Source: Nomia melanderi
Lineage: Eukaryota; Arthropoda; Insecta; Hymenoptera; Halictidae
Assembly (NCBI RefSeq): GCF_051020985.1
Contig: NC_134999.1
Span: 5,270,001 to 5,334,000, forward strand
Length of the DNA stretch: 64,000 bases
Direction: 5' to 3'
In this document: piece after piece, positions 11,377 through 24,050 of the stretch
Position numbering within the stretch: the stretch's first letter is position 1
How the letters are laid out: each line of letters begins with the position of its first letter
The notes under the pieces: generated by a model
The model's database searches: none
What the model was told of the DNA's origin: nothing
Seen by the model: only the letters and a program-made list of their open reading frames with translations
Made by a program: the position numbers and the translations under genes

Positions 11377-12959
11377 CGACCTTCCCATCGGTCAGCCGGA
11401 TGTATCCTTGGTCCCTATGAGATCTCGTCCTGGAGTCCCATCACTGCAAAGTCAAATGGCTACCCCCAACCTTCCTGGCAATTCTGGCCGACGGAATCCA
11501 AGTTTTCCACTTTGGCAACCTGGATTGTATAGTCTAAAGTCAATTTCGACCAAAAGTATCCCGAACTTCCCATCGGTCAGCCGGATGTAGCCTTGGAACC
11601 TATGAGACCTGGTCCTGGAGTCCCATCACTGCTAAGTCAAATCATTACCCCCGACCTTCCTCGCAAATCTGCCCGACGGAATCCAAGTTTTGCACTTTGG
11701 ACACCTGGTTTGTATAGTCTAAAGTCAATTTCGAGCAAAAGTATCCCGACCTTCCCATCGGTCAGCCGGATGTAGCCTTGGTCCCTATGAGACCTCGTCC
11801 TGGAGTCCCATCACTGCTAAGTCAAATGGCTTCCCCCGACCTTCCTGGCAATTCCGGCCGACGGAATCCATGTTTTCCACTTTGGCAACCTGGTTTGTAT
11901 AGTCTAAAGTCATTTTCGACCAAAAGTATCCAGACCTTCCCATTTGTCAGCCGGATGTAGCCTTCGTCCGTATGAGTCCTCGCCCTGGTGTCCAATCACT
12001 GCTAAGTCAAATGGCTACCCCCGACCTTCCTGGCAATTCTGCCCGACGGAATCCAAGTTTTGCACTTTGGAAACCTGGTTTGTATGGTCTAAAGTCATTG
12101 CCGACAAAAATTATCCAGACCTTCCCATCGGTCAGCCGTATGTAGCCTTGGACCCTATCAGATCTCGTTCTGGAGTCCCATCACTGCTAAGTCAAATGGC
12201 TACCCCCGACCTGCCTGGCAATTCTGGCCGACGGAATCCAAGTTTTCGTCTTTGGCAACCTGGTTTGAATAGTCTAAAGTCATTTTCGACCAAAAGTATC
12301 CAGACCTTCCCATCGGTCAGCCGGATGTAGCCTTGGTCCCTATGAGACCTCTCCCTGGTGTCCAATCACTGCTAAGTCAAATGGCTACCCCCTACCTTCC
12401 TGGAAATTCTGGCCGACGGAATCCAAGTTTTCCACTTTGGAAACCTGGATTGTTTAGTCTAAAGTCAATTTCGACCAAAAGTATCCCGATCTTCCCATCG
12501 GTCAGCCGTATGTAGCCTTCGTCCCTATGAGACCTCGTCTTGGAGTCCCATCACTGCTAAGTCAAATGGCTACCCCCGACCTTCCAGGCAATTCTGCTCG
12601 ACGGTATCCAAGTTTTGCACTTTGGAAACCTGGATTGTATAGTCTAAAGTCAATTTCGACCAAAAGTATCCCGAACTTCCCATCGGTCAGCCGGATGTAG
12701 CCCTGGAACCTATGAGACCTTGTTCTGTGGTCCCATCACTGCTAAGTCAAATGGCTATCCCGACCTTCCAGGCAATTCTGCCCGACGGAATCCAAGTTTT
12801 CCACTTTGGAAACCTGTATTGTATAGTCTAAAGTCAATTTCGACCAAATGTATCCCGACCTTCCCATCGGTCAGCCGGATGCAGCCTTGGAACCTATGAG
12901 ACCTCGTCCTGGAGTCCCATCACTGCTAAGTCAAATGACTACCCCAGACCTTGATGGCA

Positions 12960-12976
12960 ATTCCGTCCGACGGAAT
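12960..12976. other. Perfect 17-bp palindrome (dyad 1 variant)
   Basis: Same inverted repeat as at 4461; its duplicate is at 19979-19995. A related monomer at about 13885 and its copy at about 20904 carry GATGG instead of GACGG, which breaks the symmetry by one C-to-T change. Confidence 0.7.
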
Positions 12977-15900
12977 CCAAGTTTTCCACTTTGGAAACCT
13001 GGTTTGTATAGTCTAAAGTCAATTTCGACCAAATGTAACCCGACCTTCCCATCGGTCGGTCGGATGTAGCCTTGGTCCCTATGAGACCTCGTCCTGGAGT
13101 CCAATCACTGCTAAGTTAAATTGCAACCCCCGACCTTCCTGGCAATTCTGCCCGACGGAATCCAAGTTTTCCACTTCGGCAACCTGGTTTGTATAGTCTA
13201 AAGTCATTTTCGACCAAAAGTATCCAGGCCTTCCCATCGGTCAGCCGGATGTAGCCTTGGTCCCTATGAGATCTCGTCCTGGAGTCCCATCACTGCTAAG
13301 TCAAATGGCTACCCCCGACCTTCCTGGCAATTCTGGCCGACGGTATCCAAGTTTTCCTCTTTGGCAACCTGGTTTGAATAGTCTAAAGTCATTTTCGACC
13401 AAAAGTATCCAGACCTTCCCATCGGTCAGCCGGATGTAGCCTTCGTCCCTATGAGACCTCGTCCTGGAGTCCCATCACAGGTAAGTCAAATGGCTCCCCC
13501 GACCTTCCTCGCAATTCCGGCCGACGGAATCCAAGTTTTCCACTTTGAAAACCTGGTGTGTATAGTCTAAAGTCAATTTCGACCAAAAGTATCCCGAACT
13601 TCCCATGGGTCAGCCGGATGTATCCATCGTCCCTATGAGACATCGTCGTGGAGTCCCATCACTGCTAAGTCAAATGGCTACCCCCGACCTTCCTGGCAAT
13701 TCTGCCCCGACGGAATGCAAGTTTTGCACTTTGGAAACCTGGATTGTATAGTCTAAAGTCAGTTTCGACCAAAAGTATCCCGACCTTTCCATCGGTCAGC
13801 CGGATGTAGCCTTGGTCCCAATGAGACCTCGTCCCGGAGTCCCATCACAGCTAAGTCAAATGACTACCCCAGATCTTGATGGCAATTCCGTCCGATGGAA
13901 TCCAAGTTTTCCACTTTGGAAACCTGGTTTGTATAGTCTAAAGTCAATTTCGACCAAATGTATCCCGACCTTCCCATCGGTCGGTCGGATGTAGCCTTGG
14001 TCCCTATGAGACCTCGTCGTGGAGTCCCATCACTGCTAAGTCAAATGGCTACCCCCGACCTTCCTGGCAATTCTGCCCGACGGAATCCAAGTTTTGCACT
14101 TTGGAAACCTGGATTGTATTGTCTAAAGCCAATTTCGACCAAAAGTATCCCGACCTTCCCATCGGTCAGCCGGATGTAGCCATGGAACCTATGAGACCTC
14201 GTCCCGGAGTCCCATCACTGCTAAGTCAAATGACTACCCCCGACCTTCCTGGCAATTCTGCCACGACGGAATGCAAGTTTTGCACTTTGGAAACCTGGAC
14301 TGTATAGTCTAAAGTCAATTTCGACTAAAAGTATCCCGAACTTCCCATCGGTCAGCCGGATGTAGCCTTGGAACCTGAGACCTCGTCCTGGAGTCCCACC
14401 ACTGCTAAGTCAAATGGCTACCCCCGACCTACCTGGCAATTCTGCACGACGGAATCCAAGTTTTCCACTTTGGCAACCTGGTTTGTATAGTCTAAAGTCA
14501 ATTTCGACCAAAAGTATCCCGACCTTCCCATCGGTCAGCCGGATGTAGCCTTGGTCCCTATGAGACCTCGCCCTGGAGTCCAATCACAGCTAAGTCAAAT
14601 GGCTACCCCCGACCTTCCTGGCAAATCTGGTCGACGGAATCCAAGTTTTCCACTTTGGAAACGTGGATTGTTCAGTCTAAAGTCAATTTCGACCAACAGT
14701 ATTCCGACCTTCCCATCGGTCAGCAGGATGTAGCCTTGGTCCCTATGAGACCTCGACCTGGTGTCCAATCACTGCTAAGTCAAATGGCTACCCCCGACCT
14801 TCGTGGCAATTCTGCCCGACGGAATCCAAGTTTTGTACTTTGGAAACCTGGACTGTATTGTCTAAAGTCAATTTCGACCAAAAGAAAGCCGACCTTCTCA
14901 TCGGTCAGCCGGATGTAGCCTTGTTCCTATGAGACCTCGTCCTGGAGTCCCATCACTGCTAAGTCAAATGGCTACACCCGACCTTCCTGGCAATTATAGC
15001 CGACGGAATCCAAGTTTTCCACTTTGGCAATCTGGTTTGTCTAGTCTAAAGTCAATTTCGACTAAAAGTATCCCGAACTTCCCATCGGTCAGCCGGATGT
15101 AGCCTTGGAACCTGAGACCTCGTCCTGGAGTCCCATCACTGCTAAGTCAAATGGCTACCCCCGACCTACCTGGCAATTCTGCACGACGGAATCCAAGTTT
15201 TGCACTTTGGCAACCTGGTTTGTATAGTCTAAAGTCAATTTCGACCAAAAGTATCCCGACCTTCCCATCGGTCAGCCGGATGTAGCCTTGGTCCCTATGA
15301 GACCTCGGCCAGGTATCCAATCACTGCTAAGTCAAATCACTACCCCCGACCTTCATGGCAATTCTGCCCGACGGAATCCGAGTTTTCCACTTTGGAAACC
15401 TGGATTGTATTGTCTAAAGTCATTTTCGACAAAAAGTATCCAGGCCTTCCCATCGGTCAGCCGGCTGTAGCCTTGGTCCCTATGAGATCACGTCCTGGAG
15501 TCACATCACGGCTAAGTCAAATGGCTACCCCCGACCTTCCTGGCAATTCTGTCCGACGGAATCCAAGTTTTGCACTTTGGAAACCTGGACTGTATAGTCG
15601 AAAGTCATTTTCGACCAAAAGTATCCCGACCTTCCCATCGGTCGGCCGGATGTAGCCTTGGAACCTATGAGACCTCGTCCTGGAGTCCCATCACTACCAA
15701 GCCAAATGGCTACCCCCGACCTTCCAGGCAATTCTGCCCGACGGAATCCAAGTTTTCCACTTTGGAAACGTGGATTGTATAGTCTAACGTCAATTTCGAT
15801 CAAAAGTATCCCGAACTTCCCATCGGTCAGCCGGATGTAGCCTTGGAGCCTATGAGACCTCGTCCTGGAGTCCCATCACTGCTAAGGAAAGTGACTACCC

Positions 15901-16263
15901 CCGACCTTCCTGGCAATTCTGCACGGCGGAGCCCAAGTTTTCGTCTTTGGAAACCTGGTTTGTATAGTCTAAAGTCAATTTCGACCATAAGTATCCCGAC
16001 CTTCCCATCGGTCAGCCGGATGTAGCCTTGGACCCTATGAGTCCTCGCCCTGGTGTCCAATCACTGCTAAGTCAAATGGCTACCCCCGACCTTCCTGGCA
16101 ATTCTGCCCGACGGAATCCAAGTTTTGCACTTTGGAAACCTGGATTGTATAGTCTAAAGTCAATTTCGACCAAAAGTATCCCGAACTTCCAACGGGTCAG
16201 CCGGATGTAGGCTTCTTCCCTATGAGACATCGTCGTGGAGTCCCATCACTGCTAAGTCAAATG

Positions 16264-16978
16264 GCTACCCCCGACCTTCCTGGCAATTCTGCCCGACGGA
16301 ATCCAAGTTTTGCACTTTGGAAACCTGGATTGTATAGTCTAAAGTCATTTTCGACCAAAAGTATCCAGACCAGCCCATCGGCCAGCCGGATGTAGCCTTG
16401 GTCCCTATGAGACCTCGCCCTGGTGTCCAATCACTGCTAAGTCAAATGAATACCCCCGACCTACCTGGCAATTCCGGCCGACGGAACCCAAGTTTTCCAC
16501 TTTGGAAACCTGGTTTGTACAGTCTAATTTCAATTTCGACTAAAAGTATTCCGACCTTCCCATCGGTCAGCCGGATGTAGCCTTGGTCCCTATGAGACCT
16601 CGACCTGGTGTCCAATCACTGCTAAGTCAAATGGCTACCCCCTACCTTCCTGGAAATTCTGGCCGACGGAATCCAAGTTTTCCACTTTGGAAACCTGGAT
16701 TGTTTAGTCTAAAGTCAATTTCGACCAAAAGTATCCCGAACATCCCATCGGTCAGCCGGATGTAGCCCTGGAACCTATGAGACCTTGTTCTGTAGTCCCA
16801 TCACTGCTAAGTCAAATGGCTATCCCGACCTTCCAGGCAATTCTGCCCGACGGAATCCAAGTTTTCCACTTTGGAAACCTGTATTGTATAGTCTAAAGTC
16901 AATTTCGACCAAATGTATCCCGACCTTCCCATCGGTCAGCCGGATGCAGCCTTGGAACCTATGAGACCTCGTCCTGGA
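16264..16978 (+). repeat. Four-monomer segment specific to super-repeat unit 2
   Basis: This segment separates two blocks that abut in unit 1. Its second half is not foreign: the monomer at 16583 matches 12333 (shift 4250), and from 16766 the sequence follows 12701 onward (shift 4065), including the unusual GCCCTGGAACC and GACCTTGTTCTG; the 185-bp change of shift marks another missing monomer. The segment thus looks like array sequence from elsewhere in the super-repeat, inserted or retained during unequal exchange. Confidence 0.85.
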
Positions 16979-17024
16979 GTCCCATCACTGCTAAGTCAAA
17001 TGACTACCCCAGACCTTGATGGCA

Positions 17025-17041
17025 ATTCCGTCCGACGGAAT
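17025..17041. other. Perfect 17-bp palindrome (dyad 1 variant)
   Basis: Copy of the inverted repeat at 9821-9837, carried by the super-repeat. Confidence 0.7.
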
Positions 17042-19978
17042 CCAAGTTTTCCACTTTGGAAACCTGGTTTGTATAGTCTAAAGTCAATTTCGACCAAAAG
17101 TATCCCGACCCTCCCATCGGTCGGTCGGTTGTAGCCTTGGTCCCTATGAGACCTCGTCCTGGAGTCCAATCACTGCTAAGTTAAATTGCTACCCCCGACC
17201 TTCCTGGCAATTCTGCCCGACGGAATCCTAGTTTTGCACTTTGGAAACCTGGATTGTATAGTCTAAAGTCATTTTCGACCAAAAGTACCCAGACCTTACC
17301 ATCGGTAAGCCGGATGTAGCCTTGGAACCTATGAGACCTGGCCCTGGAGTCCCGTCACTGCTAAGTCAAATGGCTACACCCGACCTTCCTGGCAATTCTG
17401 CCCGTCGGAATCCAAGTTTTCCACTTTGGAAACCTGGTTTGGATAGTCTAAAGTCAATTTCGACTAAAAGTATCACGAACTACACATCGTTCAGCCGGAT
17501 GTAGCCTTGGAACCTGAGACTTCGTCCTGGAGTCCCGTCACTGCTTAGTCAAATGACTACCCCCGACCTTCCTGCCAATTCTGCCCGACGGAGTCCAAGT
17601 TTTCCACTTTGGAAACCTGGTTTGTATAGTCTAAAGTCAATTTCGACATAAAGTATCCCGACCTTCCCATCGGTCAGACGGATGTAGCCTTGGAACCTAT
17701 GAGACCTGGTCCTGGAGTCCCATCACTGCTAAGTCAAATCACTACCCCCGACCTTCCTCGCAAATCTACCCGACGGAATCCAAGTTTTGCACTTTGGAAA
17801 CCTGGATTGTACAGTGTAAAGTCAATTTCGACCAAAAGTATACCGACCTTCTCATCGGTCAGCCGGATGTTGCCTTGGTCCCTATGAGACCTCGTCCTGG
17901 AGTCCCATCACAGCTAAGTCAAGCGTCTCCCCCGACCTTCCTGACAATTCTGCCCGACGGAATCCAAGTTTTGCACTTTGGAAACCTGGTTTGTATAGTC
18001 TAAAGTCAATTTCGACCAAATGTATCCCGACCTTCCCATCGGTCAGCATTATGTAGCCTTGGTCCCTACGAGACCTCGTCCTGGAGTCCCATCACAGCTA
18101 AGTCAAATGGCTACCCCGACCTTCCTGGCAATTCTGGCCGACGGAATCCATGTTTTCAACTTTGGAAACCTGGTTTGTATAGTCTAAAGACAATTTCGAC
18201 CAAAAGTATCCCGACCTTCCGATCGGTCAGCCGGATGTAGCCTTCGTCCCAATGAGACTTCGTCCTGGAGTCCCATCACAGCTAAGTCAAATGGCTCCCC
18301 CGACCTTCCTCGCAATTCCGGCCGACGGAATCCAAGTTTTCCACTTTGAAAACCTGGTTTGTATAGTCTAAAGTAATTTTCGACCAAAAGTATCCCGACC
18401 TTCCCATCGGTCAGCCGGATGTATCCTTGGTCCCTATGAGATCTCGTCCTGGAGTCCCATCACTGCAAAGTCAAATGGCTACCCCCAACCTTCCTGGCAA
18501 TTCTGGCCGACGGAATCCAAGTTTTCCACTTTGGCAACCTGGATTGTATAGTCTAAAGTCAATTTCGACCAAAAGTATCCCGAACTTCCCATCGGTCAGC
18601 CGGATGTAGCCTTGGAACCTATGAGACCTGGTCCTGGAGTCCCATCACTGCTAAGTCAAATCATTACCCCCGACCTTCCTCGCAAATCTGCCCGACGGAA
18701 TCCAAGTTTTGCACTTTGGACACCTGGTTTGTATAGTCTAAAGTCAATTTCGAGCAAAAGTATCCCGACCTTCCCATCGGTCAGCCGGATGTAGCCTTGG
18801 TCCCTATGAGACCTCGTCCTGGAGTCCCATCACTGCTAAGTCAAATGGCTTCCCCCGACCTTCCTGGCAATTCCGGCCGACGGAATCCATGTTTTCCACT
18901 TTGGCAACCTGGTTTGTATAGTCTAAAGTCATTTTCGACCAAAAGTATCCAGACCTTCCCATTTGTCAGCCGGATGTAGCCTTCGTCCGTATGAGTCCTC
19001 GCCCTGGTGTCCAATCACTGCTAAGTCAAATGGCTACCCCCGACCTTCCTGGCAATTCTGCCCGACGGAATCCAAGTTTTGCACTTTGGAAACCTGGTTT
19101 GTATGGTCTAAAGTCATTGCCGACAAAAATTATCCAGACCTTCCCATCGGTCAGCCGTATGTAGCCTTGGACCCTATCAGATCTCGTTCTGGAGTCCCAT
19201 CACTGCTAAGTCAAATGGCTACCCCCGACCTGCCTGGCAATTCTGGCCGACGGAATCCAAGTTTTCCTCTTTGGCAACCTGGTTTGAATAGTCTAAAGTC
19301 ATTTTCGACCAAAAGTATCCAGACCTTCCCATCGGTCAGCCGGATGTAGCCTTGGTCCCTATGAGACCTCTCCCTGGTGTCCAATCACTGCTAAGTCAAA
19401 TGGCTACCCCCTACCTTCCTGGAAATTCTGGCCGACGGAATCCAAGTTTTCCACTTTGGAAACCTGGATTGTTTAGTCTAAAGTCAATTTCGACCAAAAG
19501 TATCCCGATCTTCCCATCGGTCAGCCGTATGTAGCCTTCGTCCCTATGAGACCTCGTCTTGGAGTCCCATCACTGCTAAGTCAAATGGCTACCCCCGACC
19601 TTCCAGGCAATTCTGCTCGACGGTATCCAAGTTTTGCACTTTGGAAACCTGGATTGTATAGTCTAAAGTCAATTTCGACCAAAAGTATCCCGAACTTCCC
19701 ATCGGTCAGCCGGATGTAGCCCTGGAACCTATGAGACCTTGTTCTGTGGTCCCATCACTGCTAAGTCAAATGGCTATCCCGACCTTCCAGGCAATTCTGC
19801 CCGACGGAATCCAAGTTTTCCACTTTGGAAACCTGTATTGTATAGTCTAAAGTCAATTTCGACCAAATGTATCCCGACCTTCCCATCGGTCAGCCGGATG
19901 CAGCCTTGGAACCTATGAGACCTCGTCCTGGAGTCCCATCACTGCTAAGTCAAATGACTACCCCAGACCTTGATGGCA

Positions 19979-19995
19979 ATTCCGTCCGACGGAAT
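19979..19995. other. Perfect 17-bp palindrome (dyad 1 variant)
   Basis: Copy of the inverted repeat at 12960-12976, carried by the super-repeat. I saw no perfect version beyond about 21 kb. Confidence 0.7.
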
Positions 19996-21032
19996 CCAAG
20001 TTTTCCACTTTGGAAACCTGGTTTGTATAGTCTAAAGTCAATTTCGACCAAATGTAACCCGACCTTCCCATCGGTCGGTCGGATGTAGCCTTGGTCCCTA
20101 TGAGACCTCGTCCTGGAGTCCAATCACTGCTAAGTTAAATTGCAACCCCCGACCTTCCTGGCAATTCTGCCCGACGGAATCCAAGTTTTCCACTTCGGCA
20201 ACCTGGTTTGTATAGTCTAAAGTCATTTTCGACCAAAAGTATCCAGGCCTTCCCATCGGTCAGCCGGATGTAGCCTTGGTCCCTATGAGATCTCGTCCTG
20301 GAGTCCCATCACTGCTAAGTCAAATGGCTACCCCCGACCTTCCTGGCAATTCTGGCCGACGGTATCCAAGTTTTCCTCTTTGGCAACCTGGTTTGAATAG
20401 TCTAAAGTCATTTTCGACCAAAAGTATCCAGACCTTCCCATCGGTCAGCCGGATGTAGCCTTCGTCCCTATGAGACCTCGTCCTGGAGTCCCATCACAGG
20501 TAAGTCAAATGGCTCCCCCGACCTTCCTCGCAATTCCGGCCGACGGAATCCAAGTTTTCCACTTTGAAAACCTGGTGTGTATAGTCTAAAGTCAATTTCG
20601 ACCAAAAGTATCCCGAACTTCCCATGGGTCAGCCGGATGTATCCATCGTCCCTATGAGACATCGTCGTGGAGTCCCATCACTGCTAAGTCAAATGGCTAC
20701 CCCCGACCTTCCTGGCAATTCTGCCCCGACGGAATGCAAGTTTTGCACTTTGGAAACCTGGATTGTATAGTCTAAAGTCAGTTTCGACCAAAAGTATCCC
20801 GACCTTTCCATCGGTCAGCCGGATGTAGCCTTGGTCCCAATGAGACCTCGTCCCGGAGTCCCATCACAGCTAAGTCAAATGACTACCCCAGATCTTGATG
20901 GCAATTCCGTCCGATGGAATCCAAGTTTTCCACTTTGGAAACCTGGTTTGTATAGTCTAAAGTCAATTTCGACCAAATGTATCCCGACCTTCCCATCGGT
21001 CGGTCGGATGTAGCCTTGGTCCCTATGAGACC

Positions 21033-21251
21033 TCGTCGTGGAGTCCCATCACTGCTAAGTCAAATGGCTACCCCCGACCTTCCTGGCAATTCTGCCCGAC
21101 GGAATCCAAGTTTTGCACTTTGGAAACCTGGATTGTATTGTCTAAAGCCAATTTCGACCAAAAGTATCCCGACCTTCCCATCGGTCAGCCGGATGTAGCC
21201 ATGGAACCTATGAGACCTCGTCCCGGAGTCCCATCACTGCTAAGTCAAATG
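21033..21251 (+). repeat. Truncated start of a third super-repeat unit (219 bp)
   Basis: The sequence at 7549-7767 and 14014-14232 appears a third time here (shift 7019 from unit 2), including the GTATTGTCTAAAGCC and GTAGCCATGG marks. It then breaks at 21252 in the word GTCAAATGG and passes into a GCTACTCTG monomer. The stub shows that the super-repeat once had, or elsewhere still has, more than two units. Confidence 0.88.
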
Positions 21252-23445
21252 GCTACCCCCGACATTCCTGGCTACTCTGCCCGACGGCATCCAAGATTCC
21301 ACTTTGAAAACCTGATCTCTATAGTCTAAAGCCAGTTTCGACCAAAAGTATCCCGACCTTCCCATCGGTCAGCCGGATGTAGCCTTGGTCTCTATGAGAC
21401 CTCTCCCTGGTGTCCAATCAGTGCTAAGTCGAATGGCTACCCCCGACCTACCTTGCAATTCTGGCCGACGGAATCCAAGTTTTCCACTTTGGCAACCTGG
21501 TTTGCATAGTCTAAAGTCATTTTCGACCAAAAGTATCCAGGCCTTCCCATCGGTCAGCCGGATGTAGCCTTGGTCCCTATGAGACCTCGTCCTGGAGTCC
21601 AATTACTGCTAAGTCAAATGGCTTCCCCAGACCTTCTTGGCAATCCTGGCCCACGGAATCCACGTTTTCCACTTTGGCAACCTGGCTTGTATAGCCTAAA
21701 GTCAATTGCGACCAAAAGTATCCAGACCTTCCCATCGGTCAGCCTGATGTAGCCTTGGTCCCTGTGAGATCTCTTCCTGGAGTCCCATCACTGCTAAGTC
21801 AAATGGCTACCCCCGACCTTCCTGGCAATTCTGCCCGACCGAATCCAAGTTTTGCACTTTGGAAACCTGGATTGTATTGTCTAAAGTCATTTTCGACAAA
21901 AAGTATCCAGGCCTTCCCATCGGTCAGCCGGATGTAGCCTTGGACCCTATGAGATCTCGTCCTGGAGTCACATCACGGCTAAGTCAAATGGCTACCCCCG
22001 ACGTTCCTGGCAATTCTGGACGACGGAATCCAAGTTTTCCACTTTGGCAACCTGGTTTGTATAGTCTAAAGTCATTTTCGACCAAAAGTATCCAGACCAT
22101 CCCATCGGTCAGCCGGATGTAGCCTTGGTCCCTATGAGACCTCGGCCTGGTATCCAATCACTGCTAAGCCAAATGACTACCCCCGACCTTCATGGCAATT
22201 CTGCCCGACGGAATCCAAGTTTTCCACTTTGGAAACCTGGATTGTATAGTCTAAGGTCAATTTCGAACAAAAGTATCCCGAACTTCCCATCGGTCAGCCG
22301 GATGTAGCCTTGGTCCCTATGAGACCTCTCCCTGGTGTCCAATCACTTCTAAGTCAAATGGCTTCCCCCGACCTTCCTCGCAATTCCGGCCGACGGAATC
22401 CAAGTTTTCCACTTTGAAAACCTGGTTTGTATAGTCTAAAGTCAATTTCGACCAAAAGTTTCCCGAACTTCACATCGGTCAGCCGGATGTAGCCTTGGTC
22501 CCTATGACACCTCGCCCTGGTGTCCAATCAGTGCTAAGTCGAATGGCTTCCCCCGACCTTCCTGGCAATTCTGGCCGACGGAATCCAAGTTTTCCACTTT
22601 GAAAACCTGGTTTGTATAGTCTAATGTCATTTTCCACCAAAAGTATCCAGACCTTCCCATCGGTCAGCCGGATGTAGCCTTGGTCCCTATGAGACCTCTC
22701 TCTGGTGTCCACTCACTGCTAAGTCAAATGGCTACCCCCTACCTTCCTGGAAATTCTGGCCGACGGAATCCAAGTTTTCCACTTTGGCAACCTGGATTGT
22801 AAAGTCTAAACGTAATTTCGACCAAAAGTATCCCGACCTTCCCATCGGTCAGCCCGATGTAGCTTTCGTCCCTATGAGACATGGTCCTGGAGTCCCATCA
22901 CTGCTAAGTCAAATGGCTACCCCCGACCTTCCTGGCAATTCTGCCCGACGGAATCCAAGTTTTGCACTTTGGAAACCTGGATTGTATAGTCTAAGGTCAA
23001 TTTCGAGCAAAAGTATCCAGAGCTTCCCATCGGTCGGCCGGATGTAGCCTTGGAACCTCTGAGACCTCGGCCTGGAGTCCAATCACTGCTAAGTCAAATG
23101 ACTACCCCCGACCTTCATGGCAATTCTGCCAGACGGAATCCAAGTTTTCCACTTTGGAAACCTGGATTGTATTGTCTAAAGTCAATTTCGACCAAAAGTA
23201 TCCCGAGCTTCCCATCGGTCACCGGATGTAGCCTTGGTCCCTATGAGACCTCGTCCTGGAGTCCAATTACTGCTAAGTCAAATGGCTTCCCCCGACCTTC
23301 CTCGCAATTCCGGCCGACGGAATCCAAGTTTTCCACTTTGAAAACCTGGTTGTATAGTCTAAAGTCAATTTCGACCAAAAGTATCCAGACCTTCCCATCG
23401 GTCAGCCGGATATAGCCTTGGTCCCTGTGAGATCTCGTCCTGGAG
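21252..23445 (+). repeat. Array section: mixed monomers after the super-repeat
   Basis: About 12 monomers of mixed types. It opens with a GGCTACTCTG/AAGATTCCAC monomer (4 other related copies near 28.7, 30.7 and 43.1 kb and a longer form at 48-57 kb). A TTTCGACAAAAAG monomer at about 21852-21992 resembles 8920-9060. Several monomers have CTTTGAAAACC, which closes the usual open frame. No gene or mobile element is visible. Confidence 0.8.
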
Positions 23446-24050
23446 TCCCATCACTGCTAAGTCAAATGGCTATCCCCGACCTTCCTGGCAATTCTGGCCG
23501 ACGGAATCCAAGTTTTCCACTTTGGAAACCTGGATTGTTTAGTCTATAGTCAGTTTCGACCAAAAGTATCCCGACCTTCCCATCGGTCAGCCGGATGTAG
23601 CTTTCGTCCCTATGAGACCTCGTCCTGGAGTCCCATCACTGCTAAGTCAAATGGCTTCCTCCGACCTTCCTGGCAATTCTGCCCGACGGAATCCAAGTTT
23701 TCCACTTTGGCAACCTGGATTGTATAGTCTAAAGTCAATTTCGACCAAAAGTATCCCGACCTTCCCATCGGTCAGCCGGATCTAGCCTTGGTCCCTATGA
23801 GACCTCATCCCGGAGTCCCATCACAGCTAAGTCAAATGGCTCCCCCGACCTTCCTCGCAATTCCGGCCGACGGAATCCAAGTTTTCCACTTTGAAAACCT
23901 GGTTTGTATAGTCTAAAGTCAATTTCGACCAAAAGTATCCAGACCTTCCCATCGGTCAGCCGGATGTAGCCTTGGTCCCTATGAGATCTCGTCCTGGAGT
24001 CCCATCACTGCTAAGTCAAATGGCTACCCCCGACCTTCCTGGCAATTCTG
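23446..24050 (+). repeat. Duplicated block, copy 1 (partner 31025-31629)
   Basis: About 3.3 monomers match 31025-31629 at a constant shift of 7579 bp (41 monomers minus 6 bp). Shared rare marks are TTTAGTCTATAGTCAG, GGCTTCCTCCGACC, GGATCTAGCC and CCTCATCCCGG. At least one difference is visible (CATCGG against CATTGG near 23949/31528). The monomer after it (GACCCACAG, GTAGTCTTGG) matches a different place, 30258 onward, at shift 6286, so copied blocks here are short and shuffled. Confidence 0.9.

Larger units (their letters stand above)
7549..14013 (+). repeat. Super-repeat unit 1 (6465 bp, 35 monomers)
   Basis: Positions 7549-9798 recur at 14014-16263 (shift 6465 bp); I found no differences in the stretches I compared by eye. 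Positions 9775-11191 recur at 16979-18395 (shift 7204) and 11377-14232 at 18396-21251 (shift 7019). The array therefore restarts the same monomer series at 14014. Idiosyncratic marks shared by both units include AGAAAGCCGACC (8417/14882), CAAGTTTTCGTC (9472/15937) and two GGAACCTGAGAC monomers with 2 bp missing (junctions 7910 and 8647). The unit is 35 monomers long, 10 bp short of 35 x 185. Confidence 0.93.
14014..21032 (+). repeat. Super-repeat unit 2 (7019 bp, 38 monomers)
   Basis: Second copy of the 7549-14013 unit. It differs in two large ways: four monomers more (between 16263 and 16979, shift rising from 6465 to 7204) and one monomer fewer (junction 18395/18396, shift falling to 7019). 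In the parts I compared the copies differ by very few substitutions, e.g. GGTCCTGG/GGCCCTGG at about 10133/17337, TCCCAG/TCCAAG at about 10578/17782 and TTTCGTC/TTTCCTC at about 12246/19265. The near-identity points to a recent event. Confidence 0.93.

Noticed and set aside
11944..12330. Longer open frames of 118-137 codons (e.g. 11944-12330, 18963-19349, 46890-47258, 55544-55957)
   Set aside because: They span two monomers where indels or substitutions remove a stop, their translation is satellite sequence in shifted frames, and the pair at 11944/18963 are copies made by the super-repeat.
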